DNA of 63,818 bases from Halostella limicola (lineage in GTDB: Archaea > Halobacteriota > Halobacteria > Halobacteriales > Natronoarchaeaceae): positions 1 through 63,818 of the forward strand of contig NZ_RCDI01000008.1 in NCBI RefSeq assembly GCF_003675875.1, given 5' to 3'. Positions 24,220-32,008 of this stretch are shown here, piece after piece. The notes under the pieces are model-generated. The model did not search any database. It was given only the letters and a program-made list of their open reading frames with translations, and had not been told where the DNA came from. Within the stretch, counting starts at the first letter, position 1. Each line of letters starts with the position of its first letter. A program made the translations under genes and the position numbers.

Positions 24220-25008
24220 ATGATCCCGCTGACCGATTCAGATATCACCCGGGACGGGAACGTACTCATTCTGGCGATGGACCACGGCCTCGAGCACGGG
24301 CCGACCGACTTCGAGGCCGTGCCGGAGTCGCTCGATCCGGAGACGGTGTTCGACATCGCGACGCACGACGCGGTGACGGCGATGGCCGTCCAGAAGGGGG
24401 TCGCGGAGACGTACTACCCGTCGTACGACGACGAGGTGAACCTGCTCGCGAAGCTGAACGGGACGAGCAACCTCTGGATGGGCGAGCCGTACTCGCCGAA
24501 GAACTGGACGGTCGACAACGCCCTCGAACTGGGCGCGAGCGCGGTCGGGTACACCGTCTACTCCGGGTCGAATCACGAGCCCAAGATGTACGAGGACTTC
24601 CGTGACGTACAGGAGGCGGCCCACGACGAGGACCTGCCGGTCGTCATGTGGTCGTACCCGCGCGGACAGGGCCTCAAGAACGACACGAAAGACGAGGTGA
24701 TCGCCTACGGCTCCCGCATCGCGCTGGAGCTCGGCGCCGACGTGGCGAAGGTGAAATACCCCGGCAGCAAGGAGGCGATGGAGTGGGCCGTCGACGCCGC
24801 CGGCGACCTGAAAGTCGTCATGAGCGGCGGCTCGAAGGTGTCGGACTACGAGTTCCTCTCCAGCGTCGAGGCTGTCATGGACGCCGGCGGCTCGGGACTC
24901 GCGGTCGGCCGAAACGTCTGGCAGCGCGACGACCCCGAGGAGATCCTCGACGCGCTCGAACAGGTCATCTACGAGGGAGCCACCGCCGACGCCGCCCTGG
25001 ACCGATGA
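24220..25008 (+). CDS. fba: Class I fructose-1,6-bisphosphate aldolase, archaeal (DhnA-type)
   Basis: 262 residues. Archaeal class I aldolase: AMDHGLEHG at the N-terminus, WSYPRGQG, the Schiff-base lysine in AKVKYPGS and the phosphate-binding SGGSKVSDYEF and AVGRNVWQ segments. It interconverts fructose-1,6-bisphosphate with dihydroxyacetone-phosphate and glyceraldehyde-3-phosphate. The stop codon overlaps the ATG of the FBPase gene, so the two gluconeogenic steps are made together. Some archaeal relatives make aromatic precursors (ADH synthase); the FBPase partner favours aldolase. Confidence 0.93.
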   Translation: MIPLTDSDITRDGNVLILAMDHGLEHGPTDFEAVPESLDPETVFDIATHDAVTAMAVQKGVAETYYPSYDDEVNLLAKLNGTSNLWMGEPYSPKNWTVDNALELGASAVGYTVYSGSNHEPKMYEDFRDVQEAAHDEDLPVVMWSYPRGQGLKNDTKDEVIAYGSRIALELGADVAKVKYPGSKEAMEWAVDAAGDLKVVMSGGSKVSDYEFLSSVEAVMDAGGSGLAVGRNVWQRDDPEEILDALEQVIYEGATADAALDR

Positions 25009-25862
25009 GCACCGTCCAGCGCGAGGACGTCGCGGAGGCGGTGTTCGACGCGGTCGCCGCGACCGCGCCGGAGATCCGCGACGGCCTCCGCGGGCGGCGC
25101 GAGACGGTCGGGTCGGAGAACGCGAGCGGCGAGGAGCAACTCGCCGCGGACCTGTGGGCCGACAAGGTGCTCGCCCACACTATCACCGGCATCGACGGCG
25201 TCGGCCAGTTCGTCAGCGAGGAGCGCGACGAGGTCGAGGACTGCGGTACGGGCCTCTCGGTGGCGCTCGACCCGCTCGACGGCTCCTCGAACCTGGAGAC
25301 GAACAACCTGATGGGGACCATCGTCGGCGTGTACGACGCCGACCTCCCCGCGAAGGGGCGCGACATGGTCGCCGCGGCGTACGTCCTCTACGGACCGATC
25401 TCGACGATGGTGACCGCCGTCGAGGGGACCGTCACGGAGTACGAGATCGTCGACGGCGAGCGCCAGCCGATCGAGCGGGACCTGACGCTGCCCGAGGACC
25501 CAATCGTGTACGGCTTCGGCGGCGGCGTCGACAAGTGGACGGACGCGTTCGAGTCGTTCGCCGAGGAGATCGCGGAGGAGCTGAAGCTGCGCTACGGCGG
25601 CGCGCTGGTCGGCGACGTGAACCAGGTCGTCGGCTACGGCGGGATGTTCTCCTACCCCGCGCTCCAGTCCCGCTCCGAGGGGAAGCTCCGCCTCCAGTTC
25701 GAGGGGAACCCCATCGGCTACATCGTCGAGTCCGCGGGCGGACGGTCCTCCGACGGCGAGCGGTCGCTGCTGGACGTGGAGCCGGATCGGCTCCACCAGC
25801 GCGTACCGGTCCACGTCGGCAACGTCGAGTTGATCGACCGGCTGGAAGCGGCGCTGGACTGA
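25005..25862 (+). CDS. fbp: Fructose-1,6-bisphosphatase class I
   Basis: 285 residues. The metal-binding motif DPLDGSSN is intact (about residues 87-94), preceded by the Glu pair in VSEERDE. The later YVLYGP, EGNPIGYIVESAGG and ...HQRVPVHVGN segments are typical of class I FBPases. It removes the 1-phosphate from fructose-1,6-bisphosphate, the committed gluconeogenic step. ATGA overlap with the aldolase gene shows a two-gene operon. A gap of 98 bp with its own TATA-like TTTTATAA (25898-25905) separates the next gene. Confidence 0.95.
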   Translation: MSTVQREDVAEAVFDAVAATAPEIRDGLRGRRETVGSENASGEEQLAADLWADKVLAHTITGIDGVGQFVSEERDEVEDCGTGLSVALDPLDGSSNLETNNLMGTIVGVYDADLPAKGRDMVAAAYVLYGPISTMVTAVEGTVTEYEIVDGERQPIERDLTLPEDPIVYGFGGGVDKWTDAFESFAEEIAEELKLRYGGALVGDVNQVVGYGGMFSYPALQSRSEGKLRLQFEGNPIGYIVESAGGRSSDGERSLLDVEPDRLHQRVPVHVGNVELIDRLEAALD

Positions 25863-25961
25863 CCGGTCGCCGGAAGCGGCGCCGAACTGACGTTTCCCTT
25901 TTATAACGCCGCGGAGGCCTCCGGACAGGTAAACCGCTGGCCCTCGTACGGAGCGTACCTC

Positions 25962-27044
25962 ATGGCGACACCAGACTACGAACTCCGCGAGCGGATCGAG
26001 CGGGTCCGGTCGGTCGAGAGCGATCACACCGACCTCCTCACGCTCGCCGTGCCGCCGGAGCGGCCGCTCGGCGAGGTCCGCGAGGAGATAGAGGAGGACC
26101 ACGCGGAGGCCGAGTACCTCGACGCCGACCACGCGACGCAGGGCGACCGCGACGCGCTCGACAGCGTCCGCCACACCTTGCTCGACTACGAGTCGGTCCC
26201 GGAGAACGGCCTCGTCGTCTACGCCGGCGACGTCGACGGGGAGACCGTCTCGTACGTCTTCGACGACCTCCCCCACCCGGTCACGGAGTGGACCTACGAG
26301 TTCGACAACGAGTTCGACGCCGACCCCCTTCGGGGGGCCACGGAGGCGGAGACGGTAGACGGTCTGGTCGTCGTCGAGCGCGGCGGGGCGGTGCTCGGAC
26401 GCCTGCGCGGGGACGACCTCACCGTCGAGGAGACGCTCGACAGCCAGGTGATGGGCAAGACGAAGGCGGGCGGCCAGTCGGCCCAGCGCTTCGAGCGCGA
26501 GCGCGAGCGCCAGAAACACGAGTTCTTCGAGGAGGTCGCCGAGGAGGCCGAGCGAGCGTTTCTCGGCGAGAACGAGGTCGACCGGGTCCTCGTCGGCGGG
26601 TCGGAGGTCACCGCCGACGAGTTCCTGGAGGAGGAGTACCTCGACCACCGGCTCCGGGACAAGGTCGCGGGCGGCGCGTTTTCGGTCGAGTACGCCTCCG
26701 AACAGGGCCTGCGACAGCTGGTCGACCGGGCGGAGCAGGAGCTGCTCGACCCCGACCAGCGCGCGACGCGGGACACCCTCGAAGCGTTCTTCGAGCGGGT
26801 GAAGGAGGGCGACGGCGAGGCGGTGTACGGCCGCGAGGCGACCGAGGAGGCGCTCGACTACGGTGCCGTCGACACCCTGATCGTCGCCGAGACGCAGGAT
26901 GTCGAGGCGATAACCCAACTGGAGGAGGAGACCGACGAGGAGGGCGGCGACGCGGTCGTCGTCTCGACGGACTTCGAGGACGGCCGGCGGTTCGACGAGG
27001 CGTTCGGCGGGGTCGGGGCGCTGCTTCGCTTCCCGATCGAGTGA
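25962..27044 (+). CDS. Vms1/ANKZF1-type GGQ protein (aRF1 paralogue)
   Basis: 360 residues with the central eRF1-type domain. The motif GKTKAGGQSAQRFERERE contains the GGQ tripeptide that hydrolyses peptidyl-tRNA in release factors. The N-terminal domain lacks the NIKS stop-codon reading motif seen in true aRF1, and the C-terminal domain (DTLIVAETQ ... STDFEDGRRFDEAFGG) is shortened. Such paralogues are classed with Vms1/ANKZF1, which free nascent chains from stalled large subunits. Stand-alone gene with a TATA box 60 bp upstream. Peptidyl-tRNA hydrolysis is inferred from the motif. Confidence 0.85.
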   Translation: MATPDYELRERIERVRSVESDHTDLLTLAVPPERPLGEVREEIEEDHAEAEYLDADHATQGDRDALDSVRHTLLDYESVPENGLVVYAGDVDGETVSYVFDDLPHPVTEWTYEFDNEFDADPLRGATEAETVDGLVVVERGGAVLGRLRGDDLTVEETLDSQVMGKTKAGGQSAQRFERERERQKHEFFEEVAEEAERAFLGENEVDRVLVGGSEVTADEFLEEEYLDHRLRDKVAGGAFSVEYASEQGLRQLVDRAEQELLDPDQRATRDTLEAFFERVKEGDGEAVYGREATEEALDYGAVDTLIVAETQDVEAITQLEEETDEEGGDAVVVSTDFEDGRRFDEAFGGVGALLRFPIE

Positions 27045-27142
27045 CGCGTGCCCGTCTGGCGACGCTCACGGCGGGCGTGTTCCGGTCGCCGCAAATATTG
27101 TAAATGGAAAAGCGTTTCAGATGACCCGTCGGAGAAACGATT

Positions 27143-28894
27143 ATGAAGGTCCGAATCGGCGAGGCGGCCAGCGACGAGGAGGCCTCGGCCATCGCGGCGG
27201 CGCTCGCTGAACACGTCGGCGACGAGGTGGAGGTGTACGTCGGCCAGAGCGACGAACCGACGGCCACGCACGCCGTCGCGGCCGACGGGAACGCCGCGGC
27301 GGCCGAGGACGACCTCGGCCCGACCGAGCGCGAGGAGAAGCTCCGCGAGGAGATCGCGGACATCGAGGCTGGCGGCCCGGAGAAGTACCGCGACCGCCTG
27401 AAGGAACAGGGGAAGCTGTTCGTCCGTGACCGCCTCGACCTCTGGTTCGGCGAGGACGGCATCGGGTTCGAGGACGGCAAGTTCGCCAACTTCGACGCCT
27501 GGCACCCCGACGGCACGGAGGGGAGCGAGGACGACGGCGAGCGCCTCCCCGGCGACGGCCTGCTGACCGGCGCGGCGGAGTTCGAGGGCCGCGACGTCCA
27601 CTTCATGGCCAACGACTTCACCGTCAAGGCCGGCAGCATGGCGGAGAAGGGCGTCGAGAAGTTCCTCAGGATGCAGCAGCGCGCCCTGAAGAGCGGCCGT
27701 CCAGTGCTGTACCTGATGGACTCCTCGGGCGCCCGCATCGACCAGCAGAGCGGCTTCTTCGCCAACCGCGAGGGGATCGGGAAGTACTACTACAACCACT
27801 CAATGCTCTCGGGGCGCGTCCCGCAGATCTGCGTCCTCTACGGCCCCTGCATCGCCGGCGCGGCGTACACCCCCGTCTTCTCCGACTTCACCGTCATGGT
27901 CGAGGGGATCAGCGCGATGGCCATCGCCAGCCCCCGGATGGTGAAGATGGTCACCGGTGAGGACATCGACATGCAGGACCTCGGCGGCGCGACGGTCCAC
28001 GCGGAGCACTCCGGGAGCGCCGACCTCGTCGCCCGCGACGAGGAGCACGCCCGCGAACTCGTCGCGCAGCTGATCACGTACCTGCCGGACAGCGCCGACG
28101 ACGACCCGCCGCGGGGCGAGCCGCGTGCCCCCGCGAAGTCGCCCGAAGGCATCGACGCCGTCGTCCCCGAGAGCCCGAACAAGGGGTACGACATGGCGGA
28201 CCTGATCGAGCGCGTCGTCGACGCGGGGTCGTACTTCCCGCTGCAGGAACGCTACGGTCCGGAGATCATCACCGCCTTCGCGCGGATCGACGGCCGGCCG
28301 ATCGGCATCGTCGCCAACCAGCCGGCCCAGCGCGCCGGCGCGATCTTCCCGGACGCGGCCGAGAAGGCGGCGGAGTTCATCTGGAAGTGCGACGCCTACG
28401 ACATCCCCCTGCTGTATCTCTGCGACACGCCGGGCTTCATGGCCGGCTCGCAGGTCGAGAAGGACGCCATCCTCGAGAAGGGCAAGAAGTTCATCTACGC
28501 GACCTCCTCGGCGACCGTGCCGAAACAGACCGTGATCGCCCGGAAGGCCTACGGCGCGGGGATCTACGCGATGGGCGGTCCCGCCTACGACCCCGAGGCC
28601 ACGATCGCGCTCCCGAGCGGCGAGATCGGCGTCATGGGTCCGGAGGCCGCGATCAACGCGGTCTACCGCCGCAAGATCGACGATATCGATGACGAGGCGG
28701 AGCGCGAGCGCTTCGTCGAGGAGAAACGGGAGGAGTACCGCCGCGACATCGATGTCCACCGCATGGCGAGCGAGGTCGTCATCGACGAGATCGTACCGCC
28801 GAGCACCCTCCGCGACGAACTGGAAGCGCGCTTCGCGTTCTACGAGGACGTGGAGAAGGACCTGCCCGACAAGAAACACGGCACCATCCTGTAG
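27143..28894 (+). CDS. Acyl-CoA carboxylase carboxyltransferase with epsilon-like N-terminal extension
   Basis: 583 residues. Residues about 85-583 are the carboxyltransferase (PccB/MmdA-like) with both crotonase-fold halves: YLMDSSGARIDQQSG, YGPCIAGAAYTP and, in the second half, LCDTPGFMAGSQVE and KAYGAGIYAMGGPAYDP. It moves CO2 from biotin to acyl-CoA. Residues 1-40 (MKVRIGEAASDEEASAIAAA...) look like the small epsilon/PccX subunit of actinobacterial and haloarchaeal carboxylases, joined by an Ala/Asp-rich linker. No biotin carboxylase gene is in the window, so substrate (propionyl-CoA likely) is not fixed. Confidence 0.88.
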   Translation: MKVRIGEAASDEEASAIAAALAEHVGDEVEVYVGQSDEPTATHAVAADGNAAAAEDDLGPTEREEKLREEIADIEAGGPEKYRDRLKEQGKLFVRDRLDLWFGEDGIGFEDGKFANFDAWHPDGTEGSEDDGERLPGDGLLTGAAEFEGRDVHFMANDFTVKAGSMAEKGVEKFLRMQQRALKSGRPVLYLMDSSGARIDQQSGFFANREGIGKYYYNHSMLSGRVPQICVLYGPCIAGAAYTPVFSDFTVMVEGISAMAIASPRMVKMVTGEDIDMQDLGGATVHAEHSGSADLVARDEEHARELVAQLITYLPDSADDDPPRGEPRAPAKSPEGIDAVVPESPNKGYDMADLIERVVDAGSYFPLQERYGPEIITAFARIDGRPIGIVANQPAQRAGAIFPDAAEKAAEFIWKCDAYDIPLLYLCDTPGFMAGSQVEKDAILEKGKKFIYATSSATVPKQTVIARKAYGAGIYAMGGPAYDPEATIALPSGEIGVMGPEAAINAVYRRKIDDIDDEAERERFVEEKREEYRRDIDVHRMASEVVIDEIVPPSTLRDELEARFAFYEDVEKDLPDKKHGTIL

Positions 28895-28895
28895 G

Positions 28896-30080
28896 CTACT
28901 CCGTCGCGCCTCCGTTCTCGGCGCCGTCGCCGCTCCCGTCGGTCGCGCTCTCGACGTCCGCAGTCCCGGCTTCGGCCGACCCGTCGGTCTCGTCCTCCTC
29001 GACGGACGACGTGTCGCCCTGAACGTTGACCGTGTCGTGGCGCACGACGAACGGTCCCGCGCCCAGCGTCCGGCGGGCGACGACCGTGCTCCGGATCAGG
29101 AAGGAGGTGAACACGATATACGGCGCGAGCGCGACGGTGTAGGCGAAGATGACGTACACTAGCAGCGCGTCGATGCTGAAGATCCGCACGTCCGGGATCT
29201 GAGCGGCGTCCAACGCGAGCAGGACGTACGACATGAAGACGATGGCCGGCAGCGAGACGTACAGCAGCGCGGTCGAGAGGTTCGCGAACTCCTGCTCGTA
29301 GTACAGCGTCTTGAAGTAGCCCCGACCGGTCGCGAACTGCTTGAGCAGGTCCAGCAGTTCGTCGACGGTCTCCGACGCGGCCGGGGGGAACGCGTCCTCG
29401 TGTTCGGCGCGGATCTGACGGATCGCGTACAGCTGCCAGGAGTAGTCGTAGCTCAGCCCCGCGAGCAGGATGTCGGCCGTTCCGGACGCTTCCCCTTCGA
29501 GGCGGGTCTCGACCTCGTCCACGTGCGTTTGCACCTTCTGGGCGAACGCGTCGACGTCGGCGCGGAGCGCGTCGTCGGGCACGTCCGAACACGCAGCCTG
29601 CAGTTCGTCGACCCGCTCGGAGACGGCGTCCAACAGCACCTCCAGAAACGCCGGGGGCGTCGTCGGCGCGACGCCCTCGCTGACGTACTTCCCGATCGAT
29701 CGGCGGAACTCCATCGACGACTCGATGCGGCCCTGCTGCTGTTCGATCGACGTGAGTTCCTGCGACAGCACGATGGAGTTGACCGAGACGACGATGGAGA
29801 CGAGCAGGATGATGCCGGAAAGCAGCGTGGTGAACAGCGTCTGTATGGTCGTGGTCTCGGTCAGCAGCGTCCGCATCTCCAGGGTGCGGACGCTCCCCAG
29901 CGCGACCAGCGCGACGGCGACGGCGACGAGCATCGCGAGCGCAACGACCATCCTGTTGCCGGTGACGAGGAACCACTGCCTGGGCCCCCCTTCGCTGAGA
30001 CGTTCGAACAGCGGCACGTGCTCCTCGACGTCGACGTCGCGTATCACTCGCCGCTCCTCCGCGAACGGTTCGTCGTCCAT
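28896..30080 (-). CDS. Conserved haloarchaeal membrane protein, unknown
   Basis: 394 residues. Two membrane segments near the N-terminus (about 43-65 and 82-106), a long soluble helical middle (110-255) and two more segments (about 268-290 and 303-325). It ends in an acidic disordered tail of about 45 residues. The middle contains a coiled-coil-like stretch (SIEQQQGRIESSMEF). The layout is reminiscent of signalling or channel-like membrane proteins, but no known motif is seen. Convergent with the carboxylase gene (1 bp gap). Confidence 0.75.
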   Translation of the reverse strand: MDDEPFAEERRVIRDVDVEEHVPLFERLSEGGPRQWFLVTGNRMVVALAMLVAVAVALVALGSVRTLEMRTLLTETTTIQTLFTTLLSGIILLVSIVVSVNSIVLSQELTSIEQQQGRIESSMEFRRSIGKYVSEGVAPTTPPAFLEVLLDAVSERVDELQAACSDVPDDALRADVDAFAQKVQTHVDEVETRLEGEASGTADILLAGLSYDYSWQLYAIRQIRAEHEDAFPPAASETVDELLDLLKQFATGRGYFKTLYYEQEFANLSTALLYVSLPAIVFMSYVLLALDAAQIPDVRIFSIDALLVYVIFAYTVALAPYIVFTSFLIRSTVVARRTLGAGPFVVRHDTVNVQGDTSSVEEDETDGSAEAGTADVESATDGSGDGAENGGATE

Positions 30081-30153
30081 CGTTACGAGTACGGCTGCCA
30101 GCGAGAAAAGCGAGGGGTTCCGAAGCGTCCGCGGCAGTTCAACGGGTTCAAAA

Positions 30154-30159
30154 TTTATA
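30154..30159 (+). promoter_or_regulatory. TATA box of the SDR gene
   Basis: TTTATA ends 24 bp before the ATG at 30184. This fixes the start at MRLDGKTV; the frame open upstream is not coding. Confidence 0.6.
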
Positions 30160-30183
30160 GTGCTGGGCTACGAGTCGGGTTCT

Positions 30184-30945
30184 ATGCGACTCGATGGCAA
30201 GACTGTGTTTATCACCGGCGCCGGGTCGGGTATCGGGCAGGCGACCGCCGAGCGCTGTGCCGAGGAGGGCGCGACGGTCGTCGCGACGGACATCGACGGC
30301 GACGCCGCCGCGGAGACGGCGGGGGGGATAGAGGACGCCGGCGGCACGGCGGTCTCGTCCGAACTCGACGTGCGCGAGGCGGACGCGTTCACCGCCGCCG
30401 TGGACGAGACGGCCGCGGAGTACGGCCTCGACGTCCTGTTCAACAACGCCGGCGTCGGGCACCCGCCCTCCCGCGTCGAGGACACCGACGACACCGCGCT
30501 GGAGTACGTGATCGACGTTAACCTGAAGGGGACCTGGTACGGATGTCAGGCGGCCCTGCCGGTCATGCGCGAGCAGGGGTCGGGCGCGATCGTCAACATG
30601 GCGTCGCTGGGCGGCCAGATCGGCTTCCCCTACCAGTCGGTGTACTCGCTGACCAAGTCCGCCGTGATCAGCCTCACGCGGACCGTCGCGACCGAGGCGG
30701 GCCCCGACGGCGTGCGAGCGAACGCCATCTGCCCCGGGTTCGTCGAGACCCAGCTCGCCGACGCGTTCTTCGCCGGCCACGACGACCCCGAGGAGGCCCG
30801 CGAACAGATGGAGGAGGAGTACCCCCTGCGCCGCATCGGGAAGCCCGAGGAGATCGCGGACTGCGTGACCTTCCTCGCCAGCGACGACGCGTCGTTCGTC
30901 ACCGGCCACGCCCTGACGGCCGACGGCGGCTACTCGACCAGCTGA
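30184..30945 (+). CDS. Short-chain dehydrogenase/reductase
   Basis: 253 residues, classical SDR. Cofactor motif TGAGSGIG (residues 10-17), Asp37-type residue in VVATDIDGD favouring NAD over NADP, NNAG, catalytic Ser (NMASLGGQIG), Tyr and Lys in YSLTKSAV, and the C-terminal TADGGYS ending. Probably a 3-hydroxyacyl/acetoacetyl-CoA reductase or a sugar or alcohol dehydrogenase; sequence alone does not say. A leaderless promoter is present. The redoxin gene starts 45 bp downstream. Confidence 0.9.
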   Translation: MRLDGKTVFITGAGSGIGQATAERCAEEGATVVATDIDGDAAAETAGGIEDAGGTAVSSELDVREADAFTAAVDETAAEYGLDVLFNNAGVGHPPSRVEDTDDTALEYVIDVNLKGTWYGCQAALPVMREQGSGAIVNMASLGGQIGFPYQSVYSLTKSAVISLTRTVATEAGPDGVRANAICPGFVETQLADAFFAGHDDPEEAREQMEEEYPLRRIGKPEEIADCVTFLASDDASFVTGHALTADGGYSTS

Positions 30946-30990
30946 GTCGCCGCCGACACGTTCTTTATCGCGTCCCGCGTCTCACCGGAC

Positions 30991-31512
30991 GTGCTCTCAG
31001 AGGGAGGAACGGCGCCCGACTTCTCGCTCCCGGGCGTCGACGGCCGCGACCCGTCGTACTACGACCTGCACCGGCGGATCGGCGACGTCGACGCGGCGGT
31101 GCTCGCGTTCGTCCCGTCGGCCCACGCGCCGGTCTGTCGTGACGACCTGCGCGCGCTCGGCACGTCGGCGTGGGCCGACGACGAGGACGTGCTCGTCTGG
31201 CCGATGACCGGCGACACCGTCTTCGCAAACGCCAGCGCGGTCGAGCGCGACGGCCTCCGGACGCCCCTGCTCAGCGACTACCACGCGAGCATCGCGGACG
31301 CCTACGGCGTCGCGCTCGACGACTGGCACGCCCACCGGAACATCCCCGGCCGCGCCCTGTTCGTCGTCGACCCGGAGTGGACCGTCCGCCACGCGTGGTC
31401 GCCCGCGGACCCGTTCGACGTGCCGGAGGCGTCCCCGTTCGAGGCGGTCGCCGCGGCGCTGTCGGAGTTGGGCGTCGACGCGCCGGCCCCCGACGTAGAG
31501 TACCGCGTCTAG
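30991..31512 (+). CDS. Redoxin-domain protein (peroxiredoxin-like, single Cys)
   Basis: 173 residues starting at GTG. Thioredoxin-fold of the AhpC/TSA type: GTAPDFSLPGVDG, then PSAHAPVCRDDL with the peroxidatic cysteine Cys49, and NIPGRALFVVDPEWTVRH. It is the only cysteine, so it would act as a 1-Cys enzyme. The usual P-x-x-x-T/S-x-x-C reads P-S-A-H-A-P-V-C, so the Thr/Ser before Cys is Ala. Activity as a peroxidase is therefore uncertain. A TTCTTTATC box lies about 25-30 bp before the start codon. The 3' end overlaps the MaoC gene by 4 bp. Confidence 0.82.
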   Translation: MLSEGGTAPDFSLPGVDGRDPSYYDLHRRIGDVDAAVLAFVPSAHAPVCRDDLRALGTSAWADDEDVLVWPMTGDTVFANASAVERDGLRTPLLSDYHASIADAYGVALDDWHAHRNIPGRALFVVDPEWTVRHAWSPADPFDVPEASPFEAVAAALSELGVDAPAPDVEYRV

Positions 31513-31967
31513 CCGTCGGGGCGCTTCTTCGACAGCACGGTCCGCTCGAACTCACAGACCAGCTCGTCGTCCCGGTTGACGGCGAACGCCTCGACGCGCA
31601 TGGTGACGACGCCCCGCTCGCCGTCGCTGGTCTCGCGCTTGTCCGTCACCGTCGACTGCGCGCGGATCGTGTCGCCGTGAAACACCGGCGACGGGTGCTC
31701 GACCTCGTCGTACGAGAGGTTCGCGACGATGGTGCCGTCGGTCGTCTCGGGGATCGTGAGGCCGACGGCGAGGCTCATCGTGTAGAGGCCGTTGGCGAGG
31801 CGCTCGCCGAACTGGGTGTCCTCGGCGAACTCGGCGTCGAGGTGGAGCGGCTGCTGGTTCATCGTCATGTCGCAGAACGCCTGGTTGTCGCGTTCGCTCA
31901 CGGTTCGGCGCTTCTCGTGTTCGATCGTCTCGCCGACCTCGAACTCCTCGTAGTACAGACCGGGCAT
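31509..31967 (-). CDS. MaoC-family hot-dog dehydratase
   Basis: 152 residues. The hydratase-2 motif is present in the expected place: the region DNQAFCDMTMNQQPLHLD, with the catalytic pair D/N...H in MTMNQQPLH, and GERLANGLYTMSLAVGL. The hot-dog fold enzymes of this group hydrate 2-enoyl-CoA thioesters. In haloarchaea related proteins act on mesaconyl-CoA or 3-hydroxyacyl-CoA. It lies 2 kb from a CitE-like lyase gene, which could hint at the methylaspartate cycle, but at half the length of typical mesaconyl-CoA hydratases it is more likely a general (R)-hydratase. Confidence 0.85.
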   Translation of the reverse strand: MPGLYYEEFEVGETIEHEKRRTVSERDNQAFCDMTMNQQPLHLDAEFAEDTQFGERLANGLYTMSLAVGLTIPETTDGTIVANLSYDEVEHPSPVFHGDTIRAQSTVTDKRETSDGERGVVTMRVEAFAVNRDDELVCEFERTVLSKKRPDG

Positions 31968-32008
31968 GCGTGGACCGACACCGACCGGGAAAAAAAGCGC
32001 GGCGACTC

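Noticed and set aside
24969-26918. 649-codon open frame antisense to fbp and the GGQ gene
   Set aside because: Spans two well-supported genes on the other strand and has no recognisable domain; another GC shadow. The same applies to 43585-45522 and 47027-48736.
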